DNA from: Riptortus pedestris
Taxonomy: Eukaryota > Arthropoda > Insecta > Hemiptera > Alydidae
NCBI GenBank assembly: GCA_019009955.1
Contig: CM032232.1
Span: forward strand, 140,705,501-140,769,500
Direction: 5' to 3'
Length of the DNA: 64,000 nt
This document shows positions 33,681-47,100 of this stretch, in pieces. The notes under the pieces are model-generated. The model made no database searches, was not told where the DNA came from, and saw only the letters and a list, made by a program, of their open reading frames with translations. Position numbers and translations under genes: made by a program. Every line of letters begins with the position of its first letter. Within the stretch, counting starts at the first letter, position 1.

Positions 33681-36600
33681 CTAGGAAATGTTTGAGTCTT
33701 CTATTTTTGAGTTGATGTTTCTGCTACGTTTATTTGCGAGGAAACGCCTCGTTATTGTCACAACTGTCGTTATCCCAAATATAAGGCTTAGTACACCAAA
33801 GTAGCAGCCATATATAACAAACTAAAATAGAAACAAATGATTAATTGATGATACCAATAGTAACTACATGTTAAATATTGAAAGAAAAAAAGAACTCCAT
33901 TACAAAGAAATATAGTTTCAGTAAAAACAGAATATAAAGATGCTGCGTAGAAGCTAAATTTAAAGATATTTCTGGCCAGAAAAAGCATTCTTTCTTGTTG
34001 AATTGAACTATGAAATAATTATCTTAAAAATTAATTTGAACGATATTTTAAAACAAAGAGGTGTTTCGCAGAAGTATTAAAAACTTATTTGATGGAAGCA
34101 GACAGTTGGGATTTGTTCAAGGAAACGCATTTCGGCAAAATGTTTTAAATTTGCCAATGTTTCAGCCTGATTTTCAGCCATCATTGGGGCTGATGAAGAG
34201 GTAAGTGCTTATAACGGGAGTGAGAGGGTGAAAGGTTTCCATTTAGGACTATTTTTACTTCCTTGTACGAAATAAAGGAAGTATTGTAATCATGAAAACT
34301 TTCAGATTTCAATATAATTGTCCAAAGCCATTTTTACGAGTTTATGCATGAGATCTGTACATAACTGGCATAACTAAAAAATTACAAGCCTTAGAATGTT
34401 GTAATTTCATATGTACGACTGTTGTAGCATATAGTTGTGTACCTCTCCTTATGATCAAAATTTACAAAGGGGAGGAGAGTTTAGAAGATGGTAGTATAAA
34501 AAATTGTGAATTTTTCCATACATATTATAGATACAAAAAATTTGTTTAGGACAGAGTTTTCATGATAATAATAGCGAAACGTAATTGTTTGGATTTATTT
34601 GTCTAAAGCAAAAATCGGCAAATCAAATAAGAAATACACTAAGATTTAATAAATTAAGACAGCATTATTAAAAATTATTCATAAAATAAAAACATCATTA
34701 CAGTTCTTTAAAAAACATGTTTTTTTCATTATTTTCTTATTTGTTATATTATTTATTTACATCCACTTTGTGCTACTACGGCTATACGGGGTGGGTTATC
34801 TACAGATTAACACCTTTTTCTAGCCAGGGTGCGGCTAAGGATTCTATTTAATAAGTTTATCACCAAATAAATTACTATTGCCCAGGCAAGAATCGAATTT
34901 GCCACTTTAGGTTTATCATGTGAGATTAGGGCCAGCGCTATAACTGACACATTGACTATGAAATATGCACCTCTCTTCACCTCATCTGAACATTGTTAGG
35001 GATCTGGAATTATCTTTTGAAACTTCCCTCAAAACTAAACATGTTCCCATACAAAAACTATTCATTATTCTGTATATTATATTTTGCAGAAGGTAATTTA
35101 TGAAAACACTGATGAAATATGAGTTTAGAAGATGGTGGAAATAAAAAATTGTGAATTTCTCAATATGTAATACAGATATAATAAATTTGTTTAAGACACT
35201 TTTCTTTATCATAAAAAGTTCTATAAATAATGTTCTATAACGTTTTTTTGATATATTGTATTGGAATAGAGATATGATATATTACTTTCAAATAACTTTA
35301 ACTGAAGTCTAACCAAATTTTGTTTATATAATTTAATAGAAGCACAAGGAAGTCACGTGGGTCCCGATCAGATTTTTTTTTTCGTTAATCCAGCTTGGTA
35401 TAACCATTTCTCTAAGTATTATAATGCATTTTTTGAATAACTGCTCAAATTGTATCCTTAAAAAAATGGGGAGAGGGGTTTAGATTAACTCTTCGACATT
35501 CCTAGAAGTGTTTAGTACCTCATGAATATTTAGCACTCAGTATATTAATTCACTTAAAATCATATTAAAATTTTATACAAAATGGGCTGATTTTATCACC
35601 AATAAATGAAATAAATAGTAATTTGTGTACAACTCACCGCTGTTCTCTCGTTTACCGACAAAGCAGAGTACAGTATAAATGTCAAAATGCTTTGGAAGAC
35701 TAGAGCCATGAACAAGGTGAATCCAAAGATCAACCCATGGCTGTCAGGATTAAGATAAGTCGCTATTTCTGAACTGAAAAAGTACGATACAAATTTTTAA
35801 CTTTGACATAAATCCTTGAAAACAATTTATGTAAATATATGGGGTGAAGAATAAGGTTTTTATTTAATGGTACGAGGCCTTTTAGACAATTCGTGATTCA
35901 CAAATGTTAAAAAATCAAACAAATTCCAAATATAGGCCAATACAGGATTACATTCAATTTACACAGTTTTTAAAATAACAACATAAAATACTAAACTTAG
36001 CTAATTTATTTATTAAAATATAAACTGTATTTGTTGTGGGCAGACAATTCTTCATCCCATATATTCGGAAACTCCCAATTCTGGGATCCTACACAGAATT
36101 TATGCGAGTTAAAAACCAACTTACTTTGCAATTGTGATCATTCCATTATAAAGAATGGTATACAATATATAAGTAGCATATGCTACTAATATTTGTGTAG
36201 TCTGCGACATGATAAGTAATAAAACGGCGATTAGGAGAGAGCAAACAAACAGAATGCCTTCGCCATACATCTTCCAATCGAGCACAAACATCCCACACCC
36301 AAACGAAGCTCCAGCACCTACAAACAGTTTTCCATTATCAACCGATTGAAAAATATAATTAGTAAATATTCTTCATAGGTTATTGTTATTCATAGTTATT
36401 ACTAGTCTCTTAAAAATGCATTGTAGGATTTCAATGGATCTTCATATTTGTGAGTCAACTATACCAATATAGAGATAGTCTCTATAAGAATTTGATTTTC
36501 CGGCTAGGAAATGTATTTGTCTATATCATTGTTGTCATATTAGTTTCATGAAAAAATTAAAAAAAGTATTGATTTGAAAGTGTTCACTCCCATTTTATTG

Positions 36601-39600
36601 GAGCCAATAATAGAACAAAACCTCTTGTTGAATATGTAATAAGGGAATGTGTAATGAAATTGACATTGCATTACATAAATGGCTATATATTTTATATTCT
36701 GAGTATTCCCAGCACAGAGCACATTAAGATTATTATGTATGAATGCTTAAATGTATTGTTTTTACCTTTAAATAAGAATTATATCCAATTTGGAGTGAAG
36801 TCACCATGTGCTCTAGCATTTTCATAGATAACGCCGATGGATTTTGATAATAACATTCACAGCTCTTAACGTCGGTACACTAAGTAATAATACTGATGAA
36901 TAATTAATTCCCGTTAAATGCACTTTTTGAGCGTATTTTGATCGGCAGTTCAAAGTTCACCACCGGATTAGCCCTATAAAAGGAGCCCCTCACGTCGGAT
37001 TAAGATCAGTCATATTCGGCATCCTCTGGAGGGGAGACCCTTGTTGACGTGCGACCGCTAATTCTTCAGCTTGTTCCGGCTTGCCTGTTCTACCTCTCAC
37101 GGCTAAGTCAGCACTTCTATTAAACAGCTAAGTCTTTCTATTGTAATATAGACTAAGTATAATTAAGTGTCCCCCATTATATTTTCAAAGGTGCCTTTTC
37201 ATTTTAATTATTAATATTTATAATTGGAGCATATTTTTATTATAAATAAATTTATATATATTTAAATTTTGACTTGAGTCGATTGTTGGTGGCCCTTCCT
37301 AAATTCTTGTTAGTGGTTTGGTTGTGGGATTTTTCATATATTACAGCTTCCACTGCTTATCGCTGCAGCCGGATCGCAACAAATGCATAGTGCCTTGAAG
37401 TATATAATACTACCATTGACAAGGTGATACTTGGAAGTCAAAAAACATATCATTTGTAAGTCAATATCTCCCTTATTATACATCGGATAAAAAAATTGTA
37501 TAGAACCAATCTTATTAACAATTAAATGTACTATAAATACTGTTCTATACATTTATTCTTATCTTGAATATTAAATGAGGTATTTGCAGTATTCAGTTTT
37601 CATCCTTTAGTAAACCTCCACTTCTACTCGTGTTACACAAACAATACTCTGTTATATAATAAACCACATTATTCGAAGCTTAAATATCAAACATTGTTAT
37701 CCAGAGACCTTTATTATACCAGATAGATGCAAATATGTTCTTGTGCCCAGCCCCTGTCTTAAATTCTTGGACTACTAAAATTTGATTGATTGAGATAAAA
37801 ATTATTCTGATTCATTATTAATTACAGTATTAGGTATAGTACATAGTTTTCAATAAAATGAATATGCTAGATTCTGATATGTTTCACTTATTGTTTTTCT
37901 TTCCGGTGAGCCGTTGGCAGACCTGTTTGTTTACATTTGAGACGCTTTCCGCCGGCAGGGGAAAGATTTCTTATTACCGTCTGTATTTATTCACGGTGGT
38001 GTTGTGTTAGCAGTATGTAAGTTACCTATTATTCATCTTAACGAGGGAAATCTGCTTAGTTTATGCAGCTCCTGCGTGACGGACTTTTTTTATTCCATAC
38101 AGACATCATTCGAAAGTGGCCTATATGCTTCGAGGGTTTTATACCACATATTCAGGAGCCATTCCTTTTCTACAAATACTGCTTTGACAGATTATTCTAT
38201 TTTTAAAAAAGTTCATCACTCAGGGGCTGTGTAAACTAAGCAGATTTCCCTCATGAAGTTTAACAATAGATAAATGTACATACTGGTAACAGAACAGCAC
38301 CATCAATATTAAGTGAATGAATACAAACGATAAGAAACCTCCCGAAGGGAAGTGTCTGAAATGTAAACAAACAGTTCTGCCGACCTCTTACCAGAAAGAA
38401 AAACAATTACTGAAAAATATCAGAGCATAGCATATTAATTTTATTTGAAACTATTTACTATATATAGCACTGTAATTTATAATGAATCAGAATAATTTGT
38501 ACCTCAATCAATCAAATTTTAGTAGTCCAAGAACTTAATACGGGGGGGGGGGAGAGGGCCACCAGAATTTGCATGTATCACATATAGTATAATAATGGTC
38601 TCTTGAAAACAATATAAGGTATTTAAGCTTCGAATAATGTGGTTTATTACTTAACAGAGTATTGTTTATGTAACACGAGTAGAAGAGAGAGTTTGCTGAA
38701 AGCTGAAAACTGAAAAATGCAAATATCTCGATTAGTATTCAAGATAGAGAATAAACGAATGTAACAATATTTATAGTACATTTAATTTGCAATAAGATTG
38801 GTCCTATACAAGAGTTAGTTTCTAATATATCTCCACACATATTTGTTTATTAGATGAATTTGAATTAATTATTTTACCAGATAGTTATTAGTTTAAGTGT
38901 TTAATTCAACTAATATGCATAATAAAATAACCTCACTTAGAATTTAAATGAAAATAATTATTAATAAAAATAATGAGTTTCTTGATTAGAACAGAGTTAA
39001 TATAAAACATGTATTACTCCAATTTTTGATATTAAAAAGAATAAATACTTACTTAAAAGAGTGTAAATAGCTTCTACAGCTCCATTAAGCTCAGAATTTT
39101 CCTTCGTATGACTATCTTTTAGTACTTCCTCCCATAGAACTTGTATGTACGACCAGACCTGCCATGAATAAAAATCTATAAGAAATATTTATATAGTCAA
39201 TTAGCAGCAAACCAATTGCTCCCTTAAGAAAACTTGAATTTGCACTTGGGATGCGATTTTCAAAAAATGTCTTCAAATGTTCATCAATCCTACTTAGGAG
39301 AGAAATGAGTTCCATTCAAATTTATTTATGGGGATTCCCACAAGGTCTATTCAAATCTATTTATATGCCAGTTAATGGTCTAGCAATTGCAGTAGTGTTT
39401 CATTGTTACCAAACTCTATATTTAAACGTTTCATGGTAAGTTTGTGAGTTAGACTAATTTTAATTACTTGAAAAAAAAAATGAAAAAAGTAAATACATTG
39501 AATTAGTCATTTAATGGTAATATTGGATAATTATAATGCCAGGTGAAAATATGTACATGTAAGGGAGAAAATATATGTTTATATAATACTAGATAACCTG

Positions 39601-41701
39601 GCAAACGTTGTTTTGCCTTATAAATTATTTCTAGTTTCTAGATAAATTCTAGTGTAGACAAAAAGTAACTTCCTTATTATAAGTGTGTAAGTATGTGGTA
39701 TATGCATGAGATAGGCATGGAGCGCTATGAACAATAAGGGAATATAAAAATAACAATATTATTTTTAAATATTATTTTTGTTATTATAGTTTATTTCTTA
39801 AAATTGCATATCACATATTAATTACAACAGTAACACTAACAAACAACATCAATCTTTTAATGCTATTGCGTGAACAATATTTTTTGTTAGCCCATCTTTA
39901 GCGAGCACAAACAAACTGGATGGTTTACCCACTCAAGAGCATGCTACGTACAATTGCCCGTGTGAAAAACATGGTGTACTCAAATCTAAGCCACTACAAA
40001 AAATTTTAGATTTGCCATAAGTTAAGGGAAATTTTAATCGAAGTATAGTTAAAAACACTATAATTGATCAGTTATCGAGTGGGATGATAATGATTAAATT
40101 ACTAAAATGGCTATAAAAAAATAGGACTTGATGTGGATTCCAAGTCACGTGGGAATAGATGGAAATGAAAAAGCAGATTTAGCAGCCAGAGAAGCCCATC
40201 AACTCGACTCCATCACCTCAACAACAATTACATCTGCAGAACTCTACCAACCACTCAAAGAAGAAATTAATAAAAACTGGCAACACATGTGGAATGAAAC
40301 CCAGAACAATAAACTAAAAACTATTAAACCCACCATCCGTCCATGGAAATATTCGACAAGAGACAACAGAAGAGATGAAGTTGTATTAGGAAGACTCCGA
40401 ATTGGGCACACAAGACTTACGCATGGCTATCTTATGACAAAAGATCAACCCCCGATTTGTGAGAAATGTAACACAGAAATTACTATATATCACATATTAA
40501 TGGAATGCCATAAGTATGCAGATATTAGAAACAAATACAATATCTCCAATAGTATAGAAGTGGCCCTTGGAGATGACCCGAAAGAACTCCATAAATTGTT
40601 TAATTTTGTAAAAAACACGAGTATATACAAAGGGATTTAAACTGCAATTGTTTGTATCCTCGTTTATATTGTTAAAATGGCGATATGGATGAGGATACCA
40701 AAATGTGAATTATAAATATTACAGGGCGATGATAACCTGGTAGTTTTTCGCCCTTAAACCCTATACAACAAAAACAAAAAATAGGGGCTGGTGATAAAAA
40801 AGTAAAAAAATAAGGTTGTATGTATTTTTTAATGCCACATTATAAAAATATAAAAACAAAAAATTTCGTCCAAAAATTAAAAAAAAATGTTAAGGGTGAA
40901 CAACCCTTATCAATTAGGGGTATGAAAAATAGATAGTAGCCGATTCTCAGACCTACTGAATATGCATATAAAATTTGGTAAAAATCGGTAAAGCCGTTTC
41001 GGAGGAGTACTGTAACTAACATTGTGACATGGAAATTTTATATATTAGATAATAGATAATGAAATAAGTGTATATACTATTATTATATAGGATAAGTAAC
41101 TATGCCAGCATTAAAAATTGTACAATAATTATTAATTATTGGCCAAATATAAAGGCAGTTAAAAATATTAAGGCAGTAGTAAGAAGTGTAAATAGGTTCA
41201 ACGTAACTCGTAATAATAGCACACATCTTTAAGTAAATATAAATAAATAAAAATGTATTTATAGATTTAGTTAAGAAATAGTTGTATAGAAAATTAGTAA
41301 ATTTAATACCGTTAGGTTATGACAAGAGCGGTATTTACAATATATTAGTCGATATTATTTAAGGCATAGAGTAAAACAGGGACTTGTAAACAGCATTATA
41401 CTACTATAAAGGCCATAATAACCTAGTTGTTGAATGCCCAAATCATATTAATCCTAAATCCTAAACATTTCATGTAAAACTAAAGATCAAGTTCGTTAAT
41501 GGCTCAAATCAGATCTATACTCATTTTCTCTTTCTCGTATATTATAGGAGTTATTTGTATTGTTTTGATTTCAGCTTTTAGCAGATTACCCTTAAGGGAA
41601 ATCAGCTATTGAGGTTGTACTCATGACGTAATTTTCGAAATTTTTCTACAAATGTCCATCGATCCTACCTAGTAGATTACGAAAATGAGGTCCGTTCAAA
41701 A

Positions 41702-41764
<63 letters not shown>

Positions 41765-44700
41765 TATAAATATTTAGTCGTTTCATGTAAAGAGAAAGAT
41801 CAAGTTCGTTAACGGCTGAAATCGGACCAGTGGGGGTTTAGAGGGGAGGATTTTCGAAAATTCGAAATATCTCCGTTACTATACGTCGGATCGAAAAATT
41901 GTACAGAATCAATGTTATTGCCAATTACATTTACTATAAATATAGTTATATACATTTATTCTCTATCTTGAATATTAACTGAGATATTTACAATTTTATT
42001 AAATTGACGGCTAACGGACGAGAGTGACTTTCCCACCAAAAGCTCGTTCGGCCATTTCCTTGATTGCTCGGCTCTCGTGAAATTTCTCTATTGTAAACCT
42101 TCACGTGGGAAATCTGCTTACTTTACGCAGCCGCTGCGTGACAGACTTTTTGTAAGTGCCACAGATACTAAACCATCCCACGCCCAGTTTACAGTTTAAT
42201 TTCTGTTTACATAGGCTTCTTACTATGGAGAAAGAGGTGAGATAAGGCCATCAGAGTGTCATATACCAGCACGTAGGAAATTTGCTTAGTTCACACAGCA
42301 CCTGTGCGACAGACTTTATAGCATTTTTTTCACCCAACTCTTAATAACAGAGATATTTCTAATTTTCTATTTAATTAGTATTATTATTTATTAATGTCCA
42401 CTTTTTGCAACTAAAGCTAATTGGGACAGGTTATCCACAGGTTACCACCCTTTTCTAGCCAGGGTGGGACTTAGGATGTTATATAATGAATTCCGTCACT
42501 AAATAATTTCCTTTTCCCCGGAGAAAATCGAACTCGCCACTCTAGAGTTCAACATGTGCTATTAAGATCAATGCTTTAACTCACATGGCTACCCTGAGCC
42601 CCTTTTCTATTTAAGGGAAGCCTGCTAAAGAAAAATATAATAAAAGTAAATGTCTGAAACGCACCTGATAGTAGCCACAAGTGGCTAAGGACCACCAAAA
42701 CATCCACTTCACTACGTACAAGTTTGAGAAAGCAACTTTGAAGTCTGAATAAAGATATCCTAGGCTTTTTCTCAACTTTGAATGATTTTTCTGAAACAAA
42801 AAAGATTAAATAAATGTTGGATTGTTTTGTAAAATATTTTTATAGCTCTTGGCTTTTTTGAGCTTATTCTCTGTGAGCTACTTTGCTTCAACAATATCGC
42901 TACAAACTATTGGGTGTTTGACTTAAAAAGTAGCAAATTTCTTTTTTTGAAAATTAAGGTTTTATTTTACAAAAATGTTTTTAAATATATGACATTATAC
43001 ATGGATCTTCATCAAGCAATGACTCTAATTCTTCATCTTCTAATATTTTGGTTGTTTCTTGTCTGCCAGCTAAAAATCACCACTTTTAAACTAAGCAAAT
43101 CACTCCCAACACTTTTACAGAGCTAGAGAATGCTTTCCATTAACACCCACTAAAATTAAAGGGCTTTTGGTAGCACGTTTCTTCATGTTAAAGAAATGAA
43201 GAAGAACTCGCTGCAAAAACACTTTCACTTCAGGCATGAAGTTAGGCATATTTGATAAGTAAAATGAGTAGTAGATTCTTCAACCGACGTACACTATAAA
43301 CAAGGCTCACAGACAGTAGGATAACGTGGAAGAGGAGTCACATCATCAATTGGAAAACCCCACAATTAACGCTATCCATGATAAAACACTACTAACTCAA
43401 GTACCCAATAGCTGTGCTACCAATTGTTGAAGGATTGAAATAAATAAAGTTTCCGGTTAATATATTAAGCAGTATTAAGTTAAACACTAAACAATCGCTA
43501 TAGTTTCAATGTATACTGATAATACCACTTCTCTTCAGCAATTCAAGCATGATGTGGCTAATGGATAAATATTGAGAAATACATGTTAAAACAGCTGTTA
43601 CTAATTGTTGCTGGGCTGAAAGAAATACTGTTTCTTACCCATTGTTACAAAATACTCTGTTACAGAAGTGTAATAACTCTCTATGACACCTAAAAACTAC
43701 ATTCCAGTATGTTCAGGCATTTTTTTTGGAATAGGCACGATTTAGTTTTCTGAAGTTGAAAATAACAATTTAGGATTTCATACCACTTAAATAAATAAAA
43801 ATATATCAAATATTAAGCATAAAAGGATGGATACCAAACAAAGCATTTGCAAAGTCTCGTATGGAGTGTTCTGATTTACAGGAGTGAATGTTGGATTCTC
43901 CGCAAATGATAATATAATAGATTGGAAGCAATGAAAATGTGGGTCTGGCATAGAATCACTAGAGCAAGCTGGACTCAAAAAAAAAATCCAACATGGAAGT
44001 TCTAAATGAGAGCAAAAGTCTTAATCAAGGCCATGGGAAAAAAGGATAGTGAAACTTCTTGGGCATATCATAAGGCATAATGACTTCATCACAAATATAT
44101 TTGAAGATAAGATTCTTGAGCATAGGGGAAGAGGGAGGCCTAGAAAATCCTATTTTGAAAACAACAAATATTTCACGAATTTCGTTGGGTATAGTAATAT
44201 GAAAAGAACAGCTTTTGAAAGAATACAAAGGTTGCAACTACAAGATGAAAGTAGGTAGCCTTTAGATCATGATCACTTAAATACATAATTTCTAATGTTA
44301 AAATTTTCTAAACCAAATTTTCATATTAAGATTTTGTGCCAAAGTCTTAATGTGAAACATATACTAATAGCAACTTCGTAAAGATGAAACTTTGAAAAAA
44401 TAAAATTCTCAAGAGATACTAACTTGTTCCAACTGGAGCATTCCTTCTTCTTGATCAGCTTCTTCTCGCCTGAAGTACATAGAAGTAGTGACTGGGGGAA
44501 GGAAGAAAGCCCAGATTGTAGCTAGTAATACACCTATAAGAAGGAATACCAAGTTAGACAATCTTCATTTAATATATATACTCTAAATAAAAAGTCTGTC
44601 ATGTAGGGGTGTGCAAACTAAGCAGATTACCCATGTGTTGGTATAACACACTATTGCTCTCTTCTCACCATGTAATTTCTATTTCTAAGTAAAAATCCGA

Positions 44701-47050
44701 TGAGTAGAAGTGGAGCTTGACTTAAGGCTAAAATCAAGAAAGTATGAATAACTCGCTTAATATTTGAATCCACCCACTATTCCTGGTCCGATTAGAGCAA
44801 TTAATAAATATGAACTTTAGTGTTAAATGGAATAGTGTTAAAGTTCAATGAAAACAATATTCAGTATTTAAGCTTCGAATAAAGTGGGGCAAGATATAAC
44901 AAATATTTGTTCATAGGACATGAGTAGGAGAGTGGGTTTGATTTTTGAAAAATTTCTTATTACAAAAGTAATGTTCTATAAATGTTGTTATGTATGTTTT
45001 TCCACTATCTTGATTATTAACCGAGATATTTGCATTTATTCATTTTCAGCCTCCAGTAAACTCCCACTCCGACTCATGTCATATTAACAATAAGCTGTTA
45101 CATTATGAAGCACTTTATTTGGAGCCTAAATACCAAATATTGTTCTCATTGAGCCTATACGTTTTGAGATAAATGCAAATACTTGATGAAATCTGCTTAG
45201 TTAATGCAGCCCACACAAGAAGGACTTGTTTTTTTGTTCCCCCTTGGGAAATTTACATTTACCCTCACAGCAGCTGTATCCTGCTATAAAATGATGAACA
45301 AGGTGAGGAAACAGAAGCTCCAATACAGACTAATAAATAAATATGTATGAAGGCATAATTGGGTGATTTAAAAAAATATATTTTATAATAGATAAATTAC
45401 CTGCCAATGAAAAGTAATTCAAGACATAATATGCTGAAGGGTCTGCCGTTATGTAAATTTGTGCGACAACTCCTGATATTGCTCGGCCAACGAGATAAGC
45501 CCCTCTTGTATGGCCGGAAACTGCTTGGTAATGGCTCTTGTCCACCTTGGCATATATGTAAGTGTAATACGCCACTTCTCCTGCCATAAAAAAACCATAG
45601 AATATTTCCAAGATCTAAAATATCAACATCAGTGCTATTAGCCATCAGCAACAAACTTAACAATATATTGTGGTGTTTATATATATAATTGTAACTTCTG
45701 TCTGTAGATTGATTTTTTTTTATTTTTAAATTTTATGATAATTTTTTGTTTCATGTGTCATCAGCAGTTTTCAAAGGTGTCTGTTTGTTACCATTTCACA
45801 CCTAAATTTCACGAAACTTACTACTAACCCAACATAGACTAGGCTATACTAATATTGGCAGTGAAGTTTCGTATTCTATTGGTTTTTTGGCAAACATACA
45901 CATAATTGAAGGTGTTTATATTGTTATTAAGAGTAACTTTTGTTATATATACTTTTCTTATAAACCGAGGTATAAATGAGATATATGCTAAAAACTATAC
46001 CGGGAGTCAATTTTTTTGAGTACAAACATTGGGGTATATAAATTATTAGAAAATTCAAATTGTTTTATGTTTTGAATAAATAATTTAAGTAAAACAATGT
46101 TCCTACCATCATGTGGGAGCAGAAGTTGTAGAGAGGCTACAACAGTTAATTGTGTTATCTTATTGCCAGATAAATGTTACTGGAATTGCTTTCTACTCAC
46201 AACAGACTCTTTCTAAACTTTGTAAACAATCTGTGCTCGGATTGGTTTTTGACATGAAATATGTACATTATAGATGATATTTTATTATAATAAATGCCAT
46301 CAATGATTGTGATTTGAATTACTCTTGGTGTATCTAACTGTGGAGAGGGATTGATAAGAAACTTATTTTATTTTGGTCATCAAAACTAAGATTTCTATTC
46401 TATAAGTCCCCTACAGTTACCAGGTCGTAACGGAAAAAGAAGGGCAATATCATTGTATACATTGAATCTTTGCTATAAAAATACCATCATAATTCAGTCA
46501 ACAATTATTTCCCAGGCATCACTGCTAGTCATATTATAAATTAATTAATCTTAACCATGTTTTCATTCTATTTTTAATACGTTTATGGACACATCAGCAG
46601 AGGACAATTAAATGACCACATATATCAGAAAAAAGTCTGTTATGCAGGAGCACTAAGCAGATTAGATTTTCCATATGTTTGAATGACACACTAGTAATTT
46701 CATTTCACAATATATTCTCATATATATATATATTTTTTTTTTTTTCATTGCACAATATATTTTCTATATTGGAAATATCTAAGTCAAAATGCAATAAGGG
46801 ATCATTCTGTATCAGTTCAACACATTTTGAATTAAAATTGACTATTTTTGAATTTCCTAAAATTTTACTGACAGTAAGTACTGAGAATAAGAAACAAATC
46901 AAATTTTAATTTTTGATCTCAAAAGGTTTTAGCAGATTTTCCTTAAGGGAAATCAGCTATTGAGGTTGTACTCATGATCCGAGTTTCGAACATTTTCTTC
47001 AAATGTCCATCGATCCTACCCAGGAGATGACGAAAATGAGGTCCGTTAAA

Positions 47051-47100
<50 letters not shown>

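Larger units (their letters stand above)
39589..41049 (-). mobile_element. Deleted Helitron with nested LINE
   Basis: On the minus strand the element begins TCTAATATATAAAATTTCC (5' TC preceded by A) with the block CTCCTCCGAAACGGCTT. It ends with the hairpin GGCAAAACAACGTTTGCC, then AGGTTATCTAG followed by T. These are the canonical Helitron ends: 5' TC, 3' hairpin plus CTRR, insertion between A and T. Only the extreme C-terminus of the replicase-helicase remains, so it is non-autonomous. 1461 bp, of which about 660 are a LINE insertion. Lies in SLC19 intron 5. Confidence 0.9.

Noticed and set aside
40126..40640. Host RNase H gene or Helitron gene capture
   Set aside because: The frame has the LINE-specific RNase H tail plus Cys/His knuckle and is bounded by a 10-bp target duplication, so it is a nested LINE.
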